DNA of 18,470 bases from Paraktedonobacter sp034438135. Lineage in GTDB: Bacteria; Chloroflexota; Ktedonobacteria; Ktedonobacterales; Ktedonobacteraceae. The stretch lies in assembly GCA_034438135.1 (NCBI GenBank), contig DAOTTL010000416.1, forward strand, positions 1 to 18,470, in the 5' to 3' direction. The notes beneath the pieces were generated by a model. The model saw only the letters and a list, made by a program, of their open reading frames with translations, searched no databases and was not told the DNA's origin. A program made the translations under genes and the position numbers. Shown piece after piece: positions 7,877 through 15,041 of this stretch; position 1 is the first letter of the stretch; each line of letters starts with the position of its first letter.

Positions 7877-7905
7877 TTGACTCTATGAGAATTGCATGCT
7901 ATGCT
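7877..7905 (+). promoter_or_regulatory. Promoter of the two-gene orphan module
   Basis: TTGACT (7877-7882) is followed by 17 nt and TATGCT (7900-7905). It would give a leader of about 150 nt before the ATG at 8065. The gap 7766-8064 otherwise holds only short weak hairpins just after the kinase stop. Confidence 0.45.
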
Positions 7906-8064
7906 CATTCTATTCCAGTGTATGTCAGTCGGTCGGTTGGGGCGAAAGGGAATGGGGTAATCAAGCGTCAAGGGAGCGGCAGGCACATGGAACAGTGCAC
8001 ATTGTCCTTGTCTGAAGCTGCTCCAACCGAGTATGTTTGAGTACGAAAAGGAAGGCAACAGATC

Positions 8065-8310
8065 ATGGGTATGCTACGGGTCATGTCCCGACGAGGAGAT
8101 GATCGAGTCGTTTGGGATCAGGAAAAGGCGGCAGCAGGTTCTTCTGAGGCAGCTGCGGCTGTACGTGAAGCCGAACGAATCTTTCAGATGGAGCGGGCTC
8201 GCGGCGCGACCGCCTTCAAAGTTGAGTCCGGTAAACCTTTAGGGCGTATTGAACAGTTCGATCCTACAGCTGAGCAAATTGTGATGGTGCCTCGTGTAGT
8301 CGGTGGCTAA
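8065..8310 (+). CDS. Small conserved-looking protein of unknown function
   Basis: I do not recognise a named family for this 81-residue soluble protein. It has a basic N-terminus, an Ala/Glu-rich helix (about residues 18-45, which could form a coiled coil) and a compact C-terminus with FKVESGKPLG and FDPTAEQIVMVPRVVGG. The last part looks like a folded strand-rich module and not random coding. The ATG at 8065 has AGGAAGG 9 nt upstream; an ATG two codons later is a possible alternative. The stop overlaps the ribosome-binding region of the next gene (TAAGGAG), so the two form an operon and may be translationally coupled. Confidence 0.75.
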   Translation: MGMLRVMSRRGDDRVVWDQEKAAAGSSEAAAAVREAERIFQMERARGATAFKVESGKPLGRIEQFDPTAEQIVMVPRVVGG

Positions 8311-8321
8311 GGAGAACGGCC

Positions 8322-8774
8322 ATGTTGCAAACGCTAAGCCTCTTTCTTGGTATCTGGCTTCTTTTCCTGTTGCTGGCTATTTATTACCTCTCACAGACAC
8401 CTGATGGTCGCGTGGGACGCTTCCGCGAGTCGATGAGCGAACACCTCTCGGCTGAGAGCCGTGCTAAAGCTCTATTACGCGAAATGTTATCCGAAGGCCA
8501 GTATCAGCAGTTGATTAAGTTTGGCTACCTCGAAGTGATCAGTCCAACGATCGAGCAGCGAGTATATCGCATTCCTGGCGCTGGCGGTCTGGTCAAAGTC
8601 TACGATAAAGGCTGCGCGGTCATGGAACTATGCCTGCAACCGGCTGAACCCCTCCCCGACGGAGATGTGGTGGTTATGCACAAGTTGATGATCGAAGCAA
8701 ACGAGCAAGAATACCTTCAAAAGGCTAATCGTTTCGCACCAGGCATCATCTCACTGCGCTGTCAACATCTCTAA
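8322..8774 (+). CDS. Single-TM orphan protein with cytosolic domain
   Basis: This 150-residue protein starts with a hydrophobic helix (residues 5-25) lacking a signal-peptidase site, so it is probably an N-terminally anchored membrane protein. It continues with a charged helical segment (about 30-70) and a strand-rich domain with RVYRIPG, LCLQPAEPLPDGDVVVMH and KLMIEANEQEYLQKANRF. The ATG follows AAGGAG by about 7 nt and lies 11 nt after the previous stop. Co-operonic placement suggests that the soluble 81-residue partner may bind its cytosolic part. I cannot assign a function. Confidence 0.8.
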   Translation: MLQTLSLFLGIWLLFLLLAIYYLSQTPDGRVGRFRESMSEHLSAESRAKALLREMLSEGQYQQLIKFGYLEVISPTIEQRVYRIPGAGGLVKVYDKGCAVMELCLQPAEPLPDGDVVVMHKLMIEANEQEYLQKANRFAPGIISLRCQHL

Positions 8775-8936
8775 CCGAGTTGTTCCTGTAGAACAGGATA
8801 TCAGAGTAGTATTCCATCCTTTCAGGGGGAGCCAGACATTATTTCTTGCAAGGATGACCTTACATACTGGCAAGAACTGCTATCTTGTATCCCTGACTTC
8901 CCCGCCAGGATATCAGTCATTCCTCCTTTTTTTAAA

Positions 8937-9092
8937 ATGAGCAAACGCTCTTGCTGGCGGCTGCGACGCCAGCTTTTCAGGGAGAAAGGGCTGAGTTTGC
9001 AAGCAGAGTTGCTGCTTGCAAACTCAGCCCTTTCTCCCTTTTCTCGGGGGAGGGGCGGCTTTGCAAGCCGCAGAAAATGAGGGATGACTCAT
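8937..9092 (+). repeat. Composite palindromic repeat, copy 1
   Basis: The element begins ATGAGCAAACGC, has a short hairpin built on CTGGCGGC...CGCCAG (8953-8973), then a perfect 28-bp hairpin with a 5-nt loop (8979-9006 / 9012-9039), then TCTCGGGGGAGGGGCGGC and a small hairpin GCGGCTT...AAGCCGC, and ends GGGATGACTCAT. The ends form a 5-bp inverted repeat ATGAG/CTCAT. Two related copies lie at 15161-15455 and 17010-17166. It carries no credible gene. The rest of the gap, 8775-8936, holds a 6-bp hairpin at 8784-8798 just after the upstream stop and an 11-nt direct repeat (8794-8804, 8906-8916). Confidence 0.85.
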
Positions 9093-9098
9093 AATTGT

Positions 9099-9165
9099 TT
9101 AAAGAAGAGAAGGATGAGTTTGGAAGTAACGTTGCTGCTTCCAAACTCATCCTTCTCTTCTTTAA
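9099..9165. repeat. 28-bp perfect palindrome following repeat copy 1
   Basis: Arms 9099-9126 and 9138-9165 are perfectly complementary around 11 nt. The left arm contains AGAAGGATGAGTTTG, shared in part with the palindromes at 15323 and 17053. It follows the composite repeat by 6 nt, the same order as the second hairpin unit in the copy at 15161. Confidence 0.85.
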
Positions 9166-9194
9166 TTGCATATATTTCTCTTTACATATACAAT
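9166..9194 (+). promoter_or_regulatory. Possible promoter of the sensor-kinase gene
   Basis: TTGCAT (9166-9171) is followed by 17 nt and TACAAT (9189-9194), immediately after the palindrome. The start would be near 9201, leaving a leader of about 260 nt that contains a 30-codon reading frame. The -35 match is poor, so confidence is low. Confidence 0.35.
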
Positions 9195-9282
9195 ACACGC
9201 ACTCGACGACGTAAGGTTTCGCTGACCATTTCACATTGTTTCTTTTTTTACGTCTATTGCTAGTAAAGGGAGAAAGCCATCT

Positions 9283-9375
9283 ATGAAAAACACGCTCACA
9301 AGAAGATCAACCTTAGAAGAAGACACATATAAGAACTTAAAGAGCCTTACTTGCAAGATTCGCTCTCGACTCTGA
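9283..9375 (+). CDS. Possible 30-residue leader peptide upstream of the sensor kinase
   Basis: An ATG with a GGGAGAA ribosome-binding site about 9 nt upstream opens a 30-codon frame ending at 9375, 85 nt before the kinase start. The peptide is strongly basic and polar (MKNTLTRRSTLEEDTYKNLK at its start). Its stop lies within a small hairpin formed by CTCTC and GAGAG around 9363-9379. It could be a regulatory leader peptide or a chance frame. Confidence 0.3.
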   Translation: MKNTLTRRSTLEEDTYKNLKSLTCKIRSRL

Positions 9376-9460
9376 GAGAGAAATCACATATAATCAATAA
9401 GAAATACCAGACTGGAAATTTGACGCATAACCCTGACTTTGAGAAGGTAGGTGTGTACCA

Positions 9461-12202
9461 ATGGAATGTCCCTACTGTAAGGCTCAGAACCGCGATGGAG
9501 TGAGCTTTTGTAGCAATTGCGGACGACAAATGCCTCAGAATACAGGCTCGACCGTTGTTGCTCCCACGGTGGTTGCCTCTAACACGCAAGGAAACTCTAG
9601 CTCGCTTACTGCCGGTACACCTTTGCAAGGCGGACGCTATATCATTAAACAGGTGCTCGGCCAGGGAGGTATGGGAGCGGCACTCCTGGCAACTGACAAA
9701 CGTCTGGACAATAAGCTGGTAGTCATCAAAGAACTCATTTCGGGTAACAGTGACCCTATCAAGCTAAAAGAAGATGAGTCTAACTTTAAACGCGAGGTGG
9801 TTACACTTGCTCATCTTGATCACCACCTTATCCCGAATGTTACAGATAATTTCGAAGAGAATTCGCGCTTTTTTATGGTGCAGGAATATGTTGAAGGGGA
9901 AAATTGTGAGGATCGCATAGATAGGCTGAATCAACCCATGCTGGAACGCGAGGTACTCATTAACGCATCGCAGATCCTGGATGTGTTGGACTATCTGGCG
10001 CAACAGACTCCACCTATTGTTCATCGAGATATTAAGCCAGCAAATATTATTATTGGCGCGAAAGATAAAAAGGCACATCTTGTTGATTTTGGCATCGCTC
10101 GCGCCGATGTGGCACGCAACGCTAAACGCAAACAGACGTCGGCCCTGGGCACTCCTGGATATGCTCCTCCCGAACAGTATCAAGGGAATGCTGATCCCCG
10201 CTCCGATCTTTATGCGCTGGGAGCAACGCTCCATCATCTCCTGACAAATCGTGACCCACGCAATTATCCACCCTTTACCTATCCACCTGCTCGCACACTC
10301 AATAAGCAGCTCTCGCCAGAGGTCGAACAACTCCTGATACGTGCCCTGCAAAATGATATCAATCAGCGCTACCAGAGCGCCTCGGCGATGAAAAGTGATG
10401 TCGATTCGATCCTCTATAATCGCTTTGGAATCTCTTCTGGTGCGCTCAATATCTATAATTCTTCGGGACAAATGACTGCTGTGACGATGACCGGCGGTGG
10501 CAGTATGCTCGGCTCCGGGACGAACCCAAACTGGCCGGTCGTTAATCCAGTTACACCTATACCTGGACGTCCAATGCCACTTTCAACTCCACCCGGTCTC
10601 TATCCACCTTATCAGGGACAACAGCCACAAAAACAGCCAGATAACCATAGATCGCGCAATATTCTGCTGGTCCTGCTGATCTTGCTGCTGCTCCTGGCCG
10701 CAGGATACGGAGCTTTTGCGCTACTTCAACGCAAAAGTCCTACAACGAATGTCACTCCAACCCTTACCCCCACGTCTTCTGCAATAGGCACGAATGGCAT
10801 CGGTGCCACAAAAGCGGCGGACGGAGAGTACATCGGCGTCAGTGATGGTACTTTCACTTTTGATGTCGCCCGACCAGATGGCACGTTCAAACAACAGGGG
10901 TCTGCCGCACTTCGATCCGGGAATACAAGTCAGGCTCAGAGCTTTTTTCAACAGGCGGTCAATACCGAGACAAACGATCCTGAGGCTGATATCTACCTGG
11001 AGAATCAGAAGGTTCTAGCAGCAGGTGGCTTCCATGTGACGGTTGTAGTAGCGACAATGCTGAGCGGGGCAAATATTGGTGTAGGTCGTGATGACCTGCA
11101 AGGGGCCTATGTGGCTCAGAAGACGTTTAATGACGGCTCTCTGCTAAATGGCATCGGAGTCGTGATGCTTATCGCGAATGCTGGCAGCCTCAATACTAAC
11201 TCACCGGCGGTAGCACGCCAAATTGTCCAGGCTGCGAAGGCAGACACCAGTATCATCGGTGTGATGGGTTGGCCATACAGTTCGTACAACAGTCAGACAT
11301 ATAACATTTTCAAAGACGCACAGATCCCAACCGTCTCAAGCACCGCTTCCAGCGATCTGCTTACTGGCATCTCTCCATACTTCTTTCGTGTCTGTCCCTC
11401 AAACAAATTTCAGGGAGTTGCAGGAGCAAAGTATGTGGAGCAAAATCTGCATGCGAAGAAAGTTATTGTCTTCGGGGATCCGCTTGATCCATATAGCAGC
11501 AGTCTGGCCAACGACTTCACTGCCCAATTCCAGGCGGACGGAAATACGGTTCTTACAACCGAACACTATACCGTTGGAAATTCGGCAACGATTACCGCAG
11601 CGTTGCAGGATGCATTGAAACATATGAACCCTCTACCTGATGCATTCTACTTTTCAGGCTATTCAAACGATATCAGCACATTGCTAACTAACCTGCCGAC
11701 CAGTGGTTCATTTGGAAAAATCCAGGTGATGGGCGGCGACGCCTTGTATGAACTCTCCGGTTACCAGGCTAGCTCGCGTATCTCCTGGAATCGCCTGCAC
11801 TTCACCTCATTTACCTATCCTGATGTCTGGAATATCCTGGGCTATAGTTCTAAAAAACCTGCGTTCTTTGTGAATTATGGGAATGATCTGGATCCCAATA
11901 ATACACACAAGGCGGGTAGTTATGGCTGGAACCGTCCAGATAGTGATGTGATGCTCTCCTACGATGCGACAACGGCTCTCCTCAATGCAGCCAAAAACAC
12001 CGGGAAATCGACGATCTCGCTAACCGAAATGCAACAGGCGCTCAGCCATTTGAATGGCTCTGAAGCCTTCCAGGGTGTAAGCGGTCAGATTGCTTTTGGG
12101 TCCAATGGAGACCCCATCAATAAGGCTGTTGTGATCCTGAACGTTTCGCCACAAGGCTTTATCCAGATGGACCAGAATATCGAGGGAAAGTTTTTGCTCT
12201 AA
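9461..12202 (+). CDS. Zinc-ribbon Ser/Thr kinase fused to a LivJ-like binding domain
   Basis: This 913-residue protein combines four parts. Residues 3-20 are a zinc ribbon (C3, C6, C17, C20). A Ser/Thr kinase domain covers about 60-315, with glycine loop GQGGMG (67-72), K90, HRDIKPAN (188-195), DFG (209-211) and APPEQ (235-239); it looks active. A Pro-rich linker leads to one transmembrane helix (400-420). The exterior has a Thr/Pro stretch, a TPR-like helix pair (about 477-520), and from about 525 to the end a type I periplasmic-binding fold of the branched-chain amino-acid receptor type. The outer domain probably binds a small ligand and controls the inner kinase. The ATG follows GAGAAGG by about 13 nt. 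The stop codon lies inside the left arm of a 33-bp palindrome. Confidence 0.93.
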   Translation: MECPYCKAQNRDGVSFCSNCGRQMPQNTGSTVVAPTVVASNTQGNSSSLTAGTPLQGGRYIIKQVLGQGGMGAALLATDKRLDNKLVVIKELISGNSDPIKLKEDESNFKREVVTLAHLDHHLIPNVTDNFEENSRFFMVQEYVEGENCEDRIDRLNQPMLEREVLINASQILDVLDYLAQQTPPIVHRDIKPANIIIGAKDKKAHLVDFGIARADVARNAKRKQTSALGTPGYAPPEQYQGNADPRSDLYALGATLHHLLTNRDPRNYPPFTYPPARTLNKQLSPEVEQLLIRALQNDINQRYQSASAMKSDVDSILYNRFGISSGALNIYNSSGQMTAVTMTGGGSMLGSGTNPNWPVVNPVTPIPGRPMPLSTPPGLYPPYQGQQPQKQPDNHRSRNILLVLLILLLLLAAGYGAFALLQRKSPTTNVTPTLTPTSSAIGTNGIGATKAADGEYIGVSDGTFTFDVARPDGTFKQQGSAALRSGNTSQAQSFFQQAVNTETNDPEADIYLENQKVLAAGGFHVTVVVATMLSGANIGVGRDDLQGAYVAQKTFNDGSLLNGIGVVMLIANAGSLNTNSPAVARQIVQAAKADTSIIGVMGWPYSSYNSQTYNIFKDAQIPTVSSTASSDLLTGISPYFFRVCPSNKFQGVAGAKYVEQNLHAKKVIVFGDPLDPYSSSLANDFTAQFQADGNTVLTTEHYTVGNSATITAALQDALKHMNPLPDAFYFSGYSNDISTLLTNLPTSGSFGKIQVMGGDALYELSGYQASSRISWNRLHFTSFTYPDVWNILGYSSKKPAFFVNYGNDLDPNNTHKAGSYGWNRPDSDVMLSYDATTALLNAAKNTGKSTISLTEMQQALSHLNGSEAFQGVSGQIAFGSNGDPINKAVVILNVSPQGFIQMDQNIEGKFLL

Positions 12203-12273
12203 CTAAAAAGAAGGATGACCTGCATCGGCTCAACGCGCTTATGCAGGTCATCCTTCTTTTTAGTTAGAGCAAA
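12193..12273. terminator. 33-bp perfect palindrome spanning the kinase stop codon
   Basis: Arms 12193-12225 and 12241-12273 are perfectly complementary around a 15-nt loop. The left arm includes the last codons and the TAA (12200-12202) of the sensor kinase. The right arm ends 16 nt before the stop of the opposing yggT-like gene. Both strands give a long hairpin with a T-rich side, so it probably terminates both convergent transcripts. Confidence 0.75.
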
Positions 12274-12289
12274 CATACTCCTGAAACAA

Positions 12290-12577
12290 CTACCAGCCAA
12301 TGGGCAGAGCCTGGAGAAAAAGCGTTTGCAGGGTCAGGAGCAGAAAAAAGCTCAGAATGAAGGCAACGTCCAGCATCCCAATAGGAGGTACAAGACGACG
12401 AATTGGTCGAATAAAGGGATCGGTCATCTTCACTAGAAAGCGGATAAACGCGAAACGTTCGTCTATACGTACCCATGATGCAATTGCACGAATCAGTAGC
12501 GCGATTAGCAAAATGGCGATGCCATATTCAATGATGCCGTAAACAAAGCCATGCTCTGGCGGAATACCCAGCAACAT
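12290..12577 (-). CDS. yggT: YggT-family membrane protein
   Basis: This 95-residue protein has two hydrophobic segments (about residues 12-33 and 68-90) flanking a conserved cytosolic part with RAIASWVRIDE and MTDPFIRPIRRLVPPIGMLD, the family's hallmark Pro/Arg motif. YggT proteins are small inner-membrane proteins linked to cell division or osmotic tolerance and are commonly encoded next to yggS. The ATG has a GGAG site 8 nt upstream, which overlaps the stop of the preceding gene 5 nt away, so translation is probably coupled. It is the last gene of a three-gene operon. Confidence 0.92.
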   Translation of the reverse strand: MLLGIPPEHGFVYGIIEYGIAILLIALLIRAIASWVRIDERFAFIRFLVKMTDPFIRPIRRLVPPIGMLDVAFILSFFLLLTLQTLFLQALPIGW

Positions 12578-12582
12578 ACGAG

Positions 12583-13086
12583 TTACTCCTGTATTGTGCG
12601 AACCTCAACAACAGTGAAGCCTAGTAATTTTCGTCGATAGATGGCGCTTACGCGCACGCCTCGCAGATCGGGTAGGGTAGTAATATATTTCTGAACCACC
12701 TGACCTACCGGTCGGGCCGCAACCATACCGGCAACCGAGGAAAGGGCGGCAGAGGTGATGCGTGTTCTCGGTCGGCTAGCACCCATGCCGAGCATGGTAC
12801 CGAGGGTGAGCAATGAGATACCAACAACCAGATTTGTGCCACAGTTTGGGTGAATAGCCAGTTCGGCCTCGCCCGCCTGCAAACGTTGCAAAGCCTGGTC
12901 TACAGCTCGCCGCAACTGACCAAGATCAACATCTCCAAAAACGGTGAAACCACGAGAAGTCGAGCGGGCACTTACACGCAGTTCAGGGATGAAGGTGCTT
13001 AAGATGGTGATGGTTGCATGCTCCAGAGCATGGTTCTGCCGGACACGCCTGCCTGGTAACATTTGCTGAATATCCTGTGCGCTCAT
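12583..13086 (-). CDS. DUF6391-like membrane protein with HxxEH motif
   Basis: This 167-residue protein resembles the DUF6391 family, known mainly by its RQNHALEHATI signature (residues 16-26 here) and a later HPNCGTN motif (79-85). One or two hydrophobic segments follow (about 86-110 and weaker around 118-135). The ATG at 13086 is preferred because it has AGGAACG upstream and starts just before the signature; an in-frame TTG at 13230 would add 48 residues but would overlap the yggS-like gene. HALEH fits the H-x-x-E-H pattern of inverted zincins, which hints at metal binding but does not prove peptidase activity. It lies between yggS-like and yggT-like genes in the same operon. Confidence 0.8.
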   Translation of the reverse strand: MSAQDIQQMLPGRRVRQNHALEHATITILSTFIPELRVSARSTSRGFTVFGDVDLGQLRRAVDQALQRLQAGEAELAIHPNCGTNLVVGISLLTLGTMLGMGASRPRTRITSAALSSVAGMVAARPVGQVVQKYITTLPDLRGVRVSAIYRRKLLGFTVVEVRTIQE

Positions 13087-13207
13087 TTTCTGTTCGTTCC
13101 TATTCTGCTTTGATCCCTTTAAGCAGGGCGGCCAAGAAAACTCATTGGAACCACTACCCACAAAAAGAGGATACATCCACAAACCGAAAAGGGCAAGTGG
13201 AAATGCA

Positions 13208-13927
13208 CTAGGGCTTCTGTCGCTGCCCAAAGATTGCTCGGCCTACCCGAACAATCGTTGCACCTTCTTCAATGGCAACGCGATAGTCATCAGTCATGCC
13301 CATCGAGAGATGTGTCCAGGCACTTTCCGGCGCTTCTTTCCTTAGACGATCGCGCAACAGACGTAGTTCACGAAAGACTGGTCGAACTTCTTGCGGGTCC
13401 TCTACCAGGGGAGCTACAGTCATCAGACCCTCAACCCGCAAGGCTGGTAGAGCGACTATTTGACGGGCCAGTTCTGGAGTCTCTTCAAGGGTCATACCCT
13501 CTTTGCTGACCTCACCCGCTACGTTGACCTGCAAGAGTATTGGTAAACGCTGACCTCGCTCCTGTGCATGTCGGTTTAAAACTTGCGCGAGGTGCAAACT
13601 GTCCACACTGTGTACACAGCAAAATGGTCCCACTACTTTGCTGGCTTTGTTACTCTGTAAATGGCCGATCAAATGCCAGTTGAGGTCTTTGGAAATGAGA
13701 TGCTCAATTTTTGTTAGTGCTTCTTGCACACGATTTTCGCCAAAGTCGGTTACGCCCAAATTATACGCCATCTCGACAAGTTCTACTGGCTTGGTTTTGG
13801 AAACTGCCACAAGTGTGATCTCTGCCGGATCACGTCCTACCCTGTCAGCGACCTCTGCAATGCTTGCGCGGACGCACGCGATGTTTTCCGCAAGCTGCTC
13901 CTGGCTCACTATGTCGATCTCTTTCAT
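13208..13927 (-). CDS. yggS: YggS-family PLP-binding protein
   Basis: This 239-residue protein (family length about 225-240) has the alanine-racemase-like TIM barrel that carries pyridoxal phosphate and regulates vitamin B6 and amino-acid pools. K44 in LVAVSKTKP is the PLP lysine. FGENRVQEA, WHLIGHLQSNK, LLQVNVAGEVSKEGM and LSMGMTDDYRVAIEEGATIVRVGRAIFG are family blocks and all are intact. A GGAAA ribosome-binding site precedes the ATG. An extended TGA-TATAAT promoter lies about 90 nt upstream. It is the first gene of the operon with the DUF6391-like and yggT-like genes; no sepF or other division gene is seen beside it. Confidence 0.96.
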   Translation of the reverse strand: MKEIDIVSQEQLAENIACVRASIAEVADRVGRDPAEITLVAVSKTKPVELVEMAYNLGVTDFGENRVQEALTKIEHLISKDLNWHLIGHLQSNKASKVVGPFCCVHSVDSLHLAQVLNRHAQERGQRLPILLQVNVAGEVSKEGMTLEETPELARQIVALPALRVEGLMTVAPLVEDPQEVRPVFRELRLLRDRLRKEAPESAWTHLSMGMTDDYRVAIEEGATIVRVGRAIFGQRQKP

Positions 13928-14020
13928 GCTACATTTCCATTAGTGCTCTGAAGATTTTTGCGTCTTCTTCTGGTTATGAACCACGATGACAATATGTGCT
14001 CTCTGGTGACTGATGACGGC

Positions 14021-14029
14021 ATTATATCA
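14021..14029 (-). promoter_or_regulatory. Extended -10 promoter of the yggS operon
   Basis: On the minus strand TGA-TATAAT gives a perfect extended -10 box, with no good -35. Transcription would begin near 14014 with a leader of about 87 nt. Confidence 0.55.
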
Positions 14030-14089
14030 CAACTCGCTACCTGCGAACGTGAGATTTTGCGGGATAGGCCTGAGGCCTTTTCTCTCCCC

Positions 14090-14366
14090 TTAGAGTCTCG
14101 CCATAATCTCTTCACCTCGCCAGGTTGCTGCTGAGAAGATGAGTAGCAAGAGTTCAAGCGCATAGATGCCTGCAACCGCCAGAGCAAAGACCCGGAGTCC
14201 CCTCGGTCGGAGCCAGCAGTCCTGAGAGCATGCGTACCGTCGTCGTTTTACCCGCGCCATTCGGACCAGGCAGCGTGAGGATAGAGCCATCTGAGACACT
14301 CAACGAAACATCCGAGACGGCTGTAAATGTTCCGAAATGTCTGGGAAGAGACTGCGCTTCAATCAT
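14090..14366 (-). pseudogene. Deletion-fused remnant of an ABC ATPase and its permease
   Basis: From an ATG at 14366 the first 56 codons encode the start of an ABC-transporter ATPase, with a Walker A motif (GPNGAGKTTT, residues 34-43) and LSGLLAPTEG. Homology stops near 14199. In a different frame from about 14194 to the stop at 14090, the sequence encodes a typical C-terminus of an ABC-2 permease: a hydrophobic helix (FALAVAGIYALELLLLIF) then a RGEEIMARL tail. The ATPase's signature motif and Walker B and nearly all of the permease are missing. The simplest reading is one internal deletion that joined the two genes out of frame. The ATG overlaps the XRE stop by 8 nt, so the original cassette was XRE-ATPase-permease. 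Confidence 0.8.
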
Positions 14367-14580
14367 TCGCTGGCTCGCTTTCTAATATTGGATCGTCCTG
14401 AAAGATGTCCTCGATAGACAATTGGAAAAGACGGGCAATCTTAAATGTCAGCGGCAGACTAGGATCATATTTCCCGGTTTCAAGCGCATTGACGGTCTGG
14501 CGCGAAACGCCCAGATGTTCAGAGAGTTCGGCCTGTGACCAGTTGCGCTCGGCCCGCAGAACTTTCAAGCGGTTTCTCAT
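14359..14580 (-). CDS. Small XRE-family transcriptional regulator
   Basis: This 73-residue protein is a single helix-turn-helix domain: RLKVLRAERNWSQAELSEHL (first helices), GVSRQTVNALETGKYDP (recognition helix) and LTFKIARLFQLSIEDIF (C-terminal helices). It matches the compact YozG-like group commonly encoded beside membrane proteins and ABC transporters. The ATG at 14580 has GGAGAG 5-6 nt upstream; an upstream in-frame extension overlaps the previous gene and is not needed. It lies 16 nt after the four-TM gene and overlaps the ABC remnant by 8 nt. It is a good candidate to bind the 21-bp repeat array upstream of the operon. Confidence 0.92.
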   Translation of the reverse strand: MRNRLKVLRAERNWSQAELSEHLGVSRQTVNALETGKYDPSLPLTFKIARLFQLSIEDIFQDDPILESEPAND

Positions 14581-14596
14581 CGTACTCTCCAATGGC

Positions 14597-15001
14597 TCAC
14601 TGATACCGTCGTGACGCGATAGCCGCACCGACGCCCCAAAGTGCAATCATAAATGGAGGAATCCAGACCCAACTGATGACTGGAAAGCCTACATTTCCAA
14701 GCAGACCATAGCTGAACGTCACCAAACACGTGACGCCAAAGCTAAGGGCAAATGCCTCCAATTGAATACGCCTCTGTAGCTCATCCATACGATGAAAAAA
14801 GCGCAGAAAAGCCCTCAACGCAAAGATGAGAGGGATCATCGGGACCAATGCCAGTGGTATGAGCCACCAGGCTGAGGACGGGCTGTGTTTGATCAGAAAG
14901 ACCGAGGCAATAAGGAGAACTGCGTAGGCCACCATCGCGCTAAGAAATTCACGATTGTACATTTTTGAAGCCTCGCTGTTCTTTGAGACTGGCTGATTCA
15001 T
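14597..15001 (-). CDS. Four-TM membrane protein of an XRE-linked cassette
   Basis: This 134-residue protein has four hydrophobic helices (about residues 18-37, 44-63, 83-103 and 108-128) and a conserved-looking cytosolic loop between the second and third with FHRMDELQRRIQLEAFA. Proteins of this size and loop are often found directly upstream of small XRE regulators. The ATG at 15001 has AAGGAC 9 nt upstream; an ATG at residue 14 is a possible alternative. It is the first gene downstream of a consensus promoter with phased repeats. It may control regulator activity at the membrane, but this is inference. Confidence 0.85.
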   Translation of the reverse strand: MNQPVSKNSEASKMYNREFLSAMVAYAVLLIASVFLIKHSPSSAWWLIPLALVPMIPLIFALRAFLRFFHRMDELQRRIQLEAFALSFGVTCLVTFSYGLLGNVGFPVISWVWIPPFMIALWGVGAAIASRRYQ

Positions 15002-15041
15002 ACGAACAATGTCCTTTCTGGCTACTAATCACTATAGAATA

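Noticed and set aside
7795..8040. An 81-codon plus-strand frame between the first kinase and the orphan module
   Set aside because: It has no ribosome-binding site, and the TTGACT/TATGCT promoter lies inside it. The composition looks non-coding.
9764..10471. A 235-codon minus-strand frame inside the sensor kinase
   Set aside because: It is antisense to the conserved kinase domain, which has all catalytic motifs, and its own sequence resembles no protein family.
13087..13230. N-terminal extension of the DUF6391-like protein to a TTG at 13230
   Set aside because: It would overlap the yggS-like stop by 23 nt and adds residues before the family signature. The ATG at 13086 with AGGAACG upstream is simpler.
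13928..14187. An 87-codon minus-strand frame upstream of yggS
   Set aside because: It spans the yggS promoter and the permease remnant in the wrong frame and shows no protein-like sequence.
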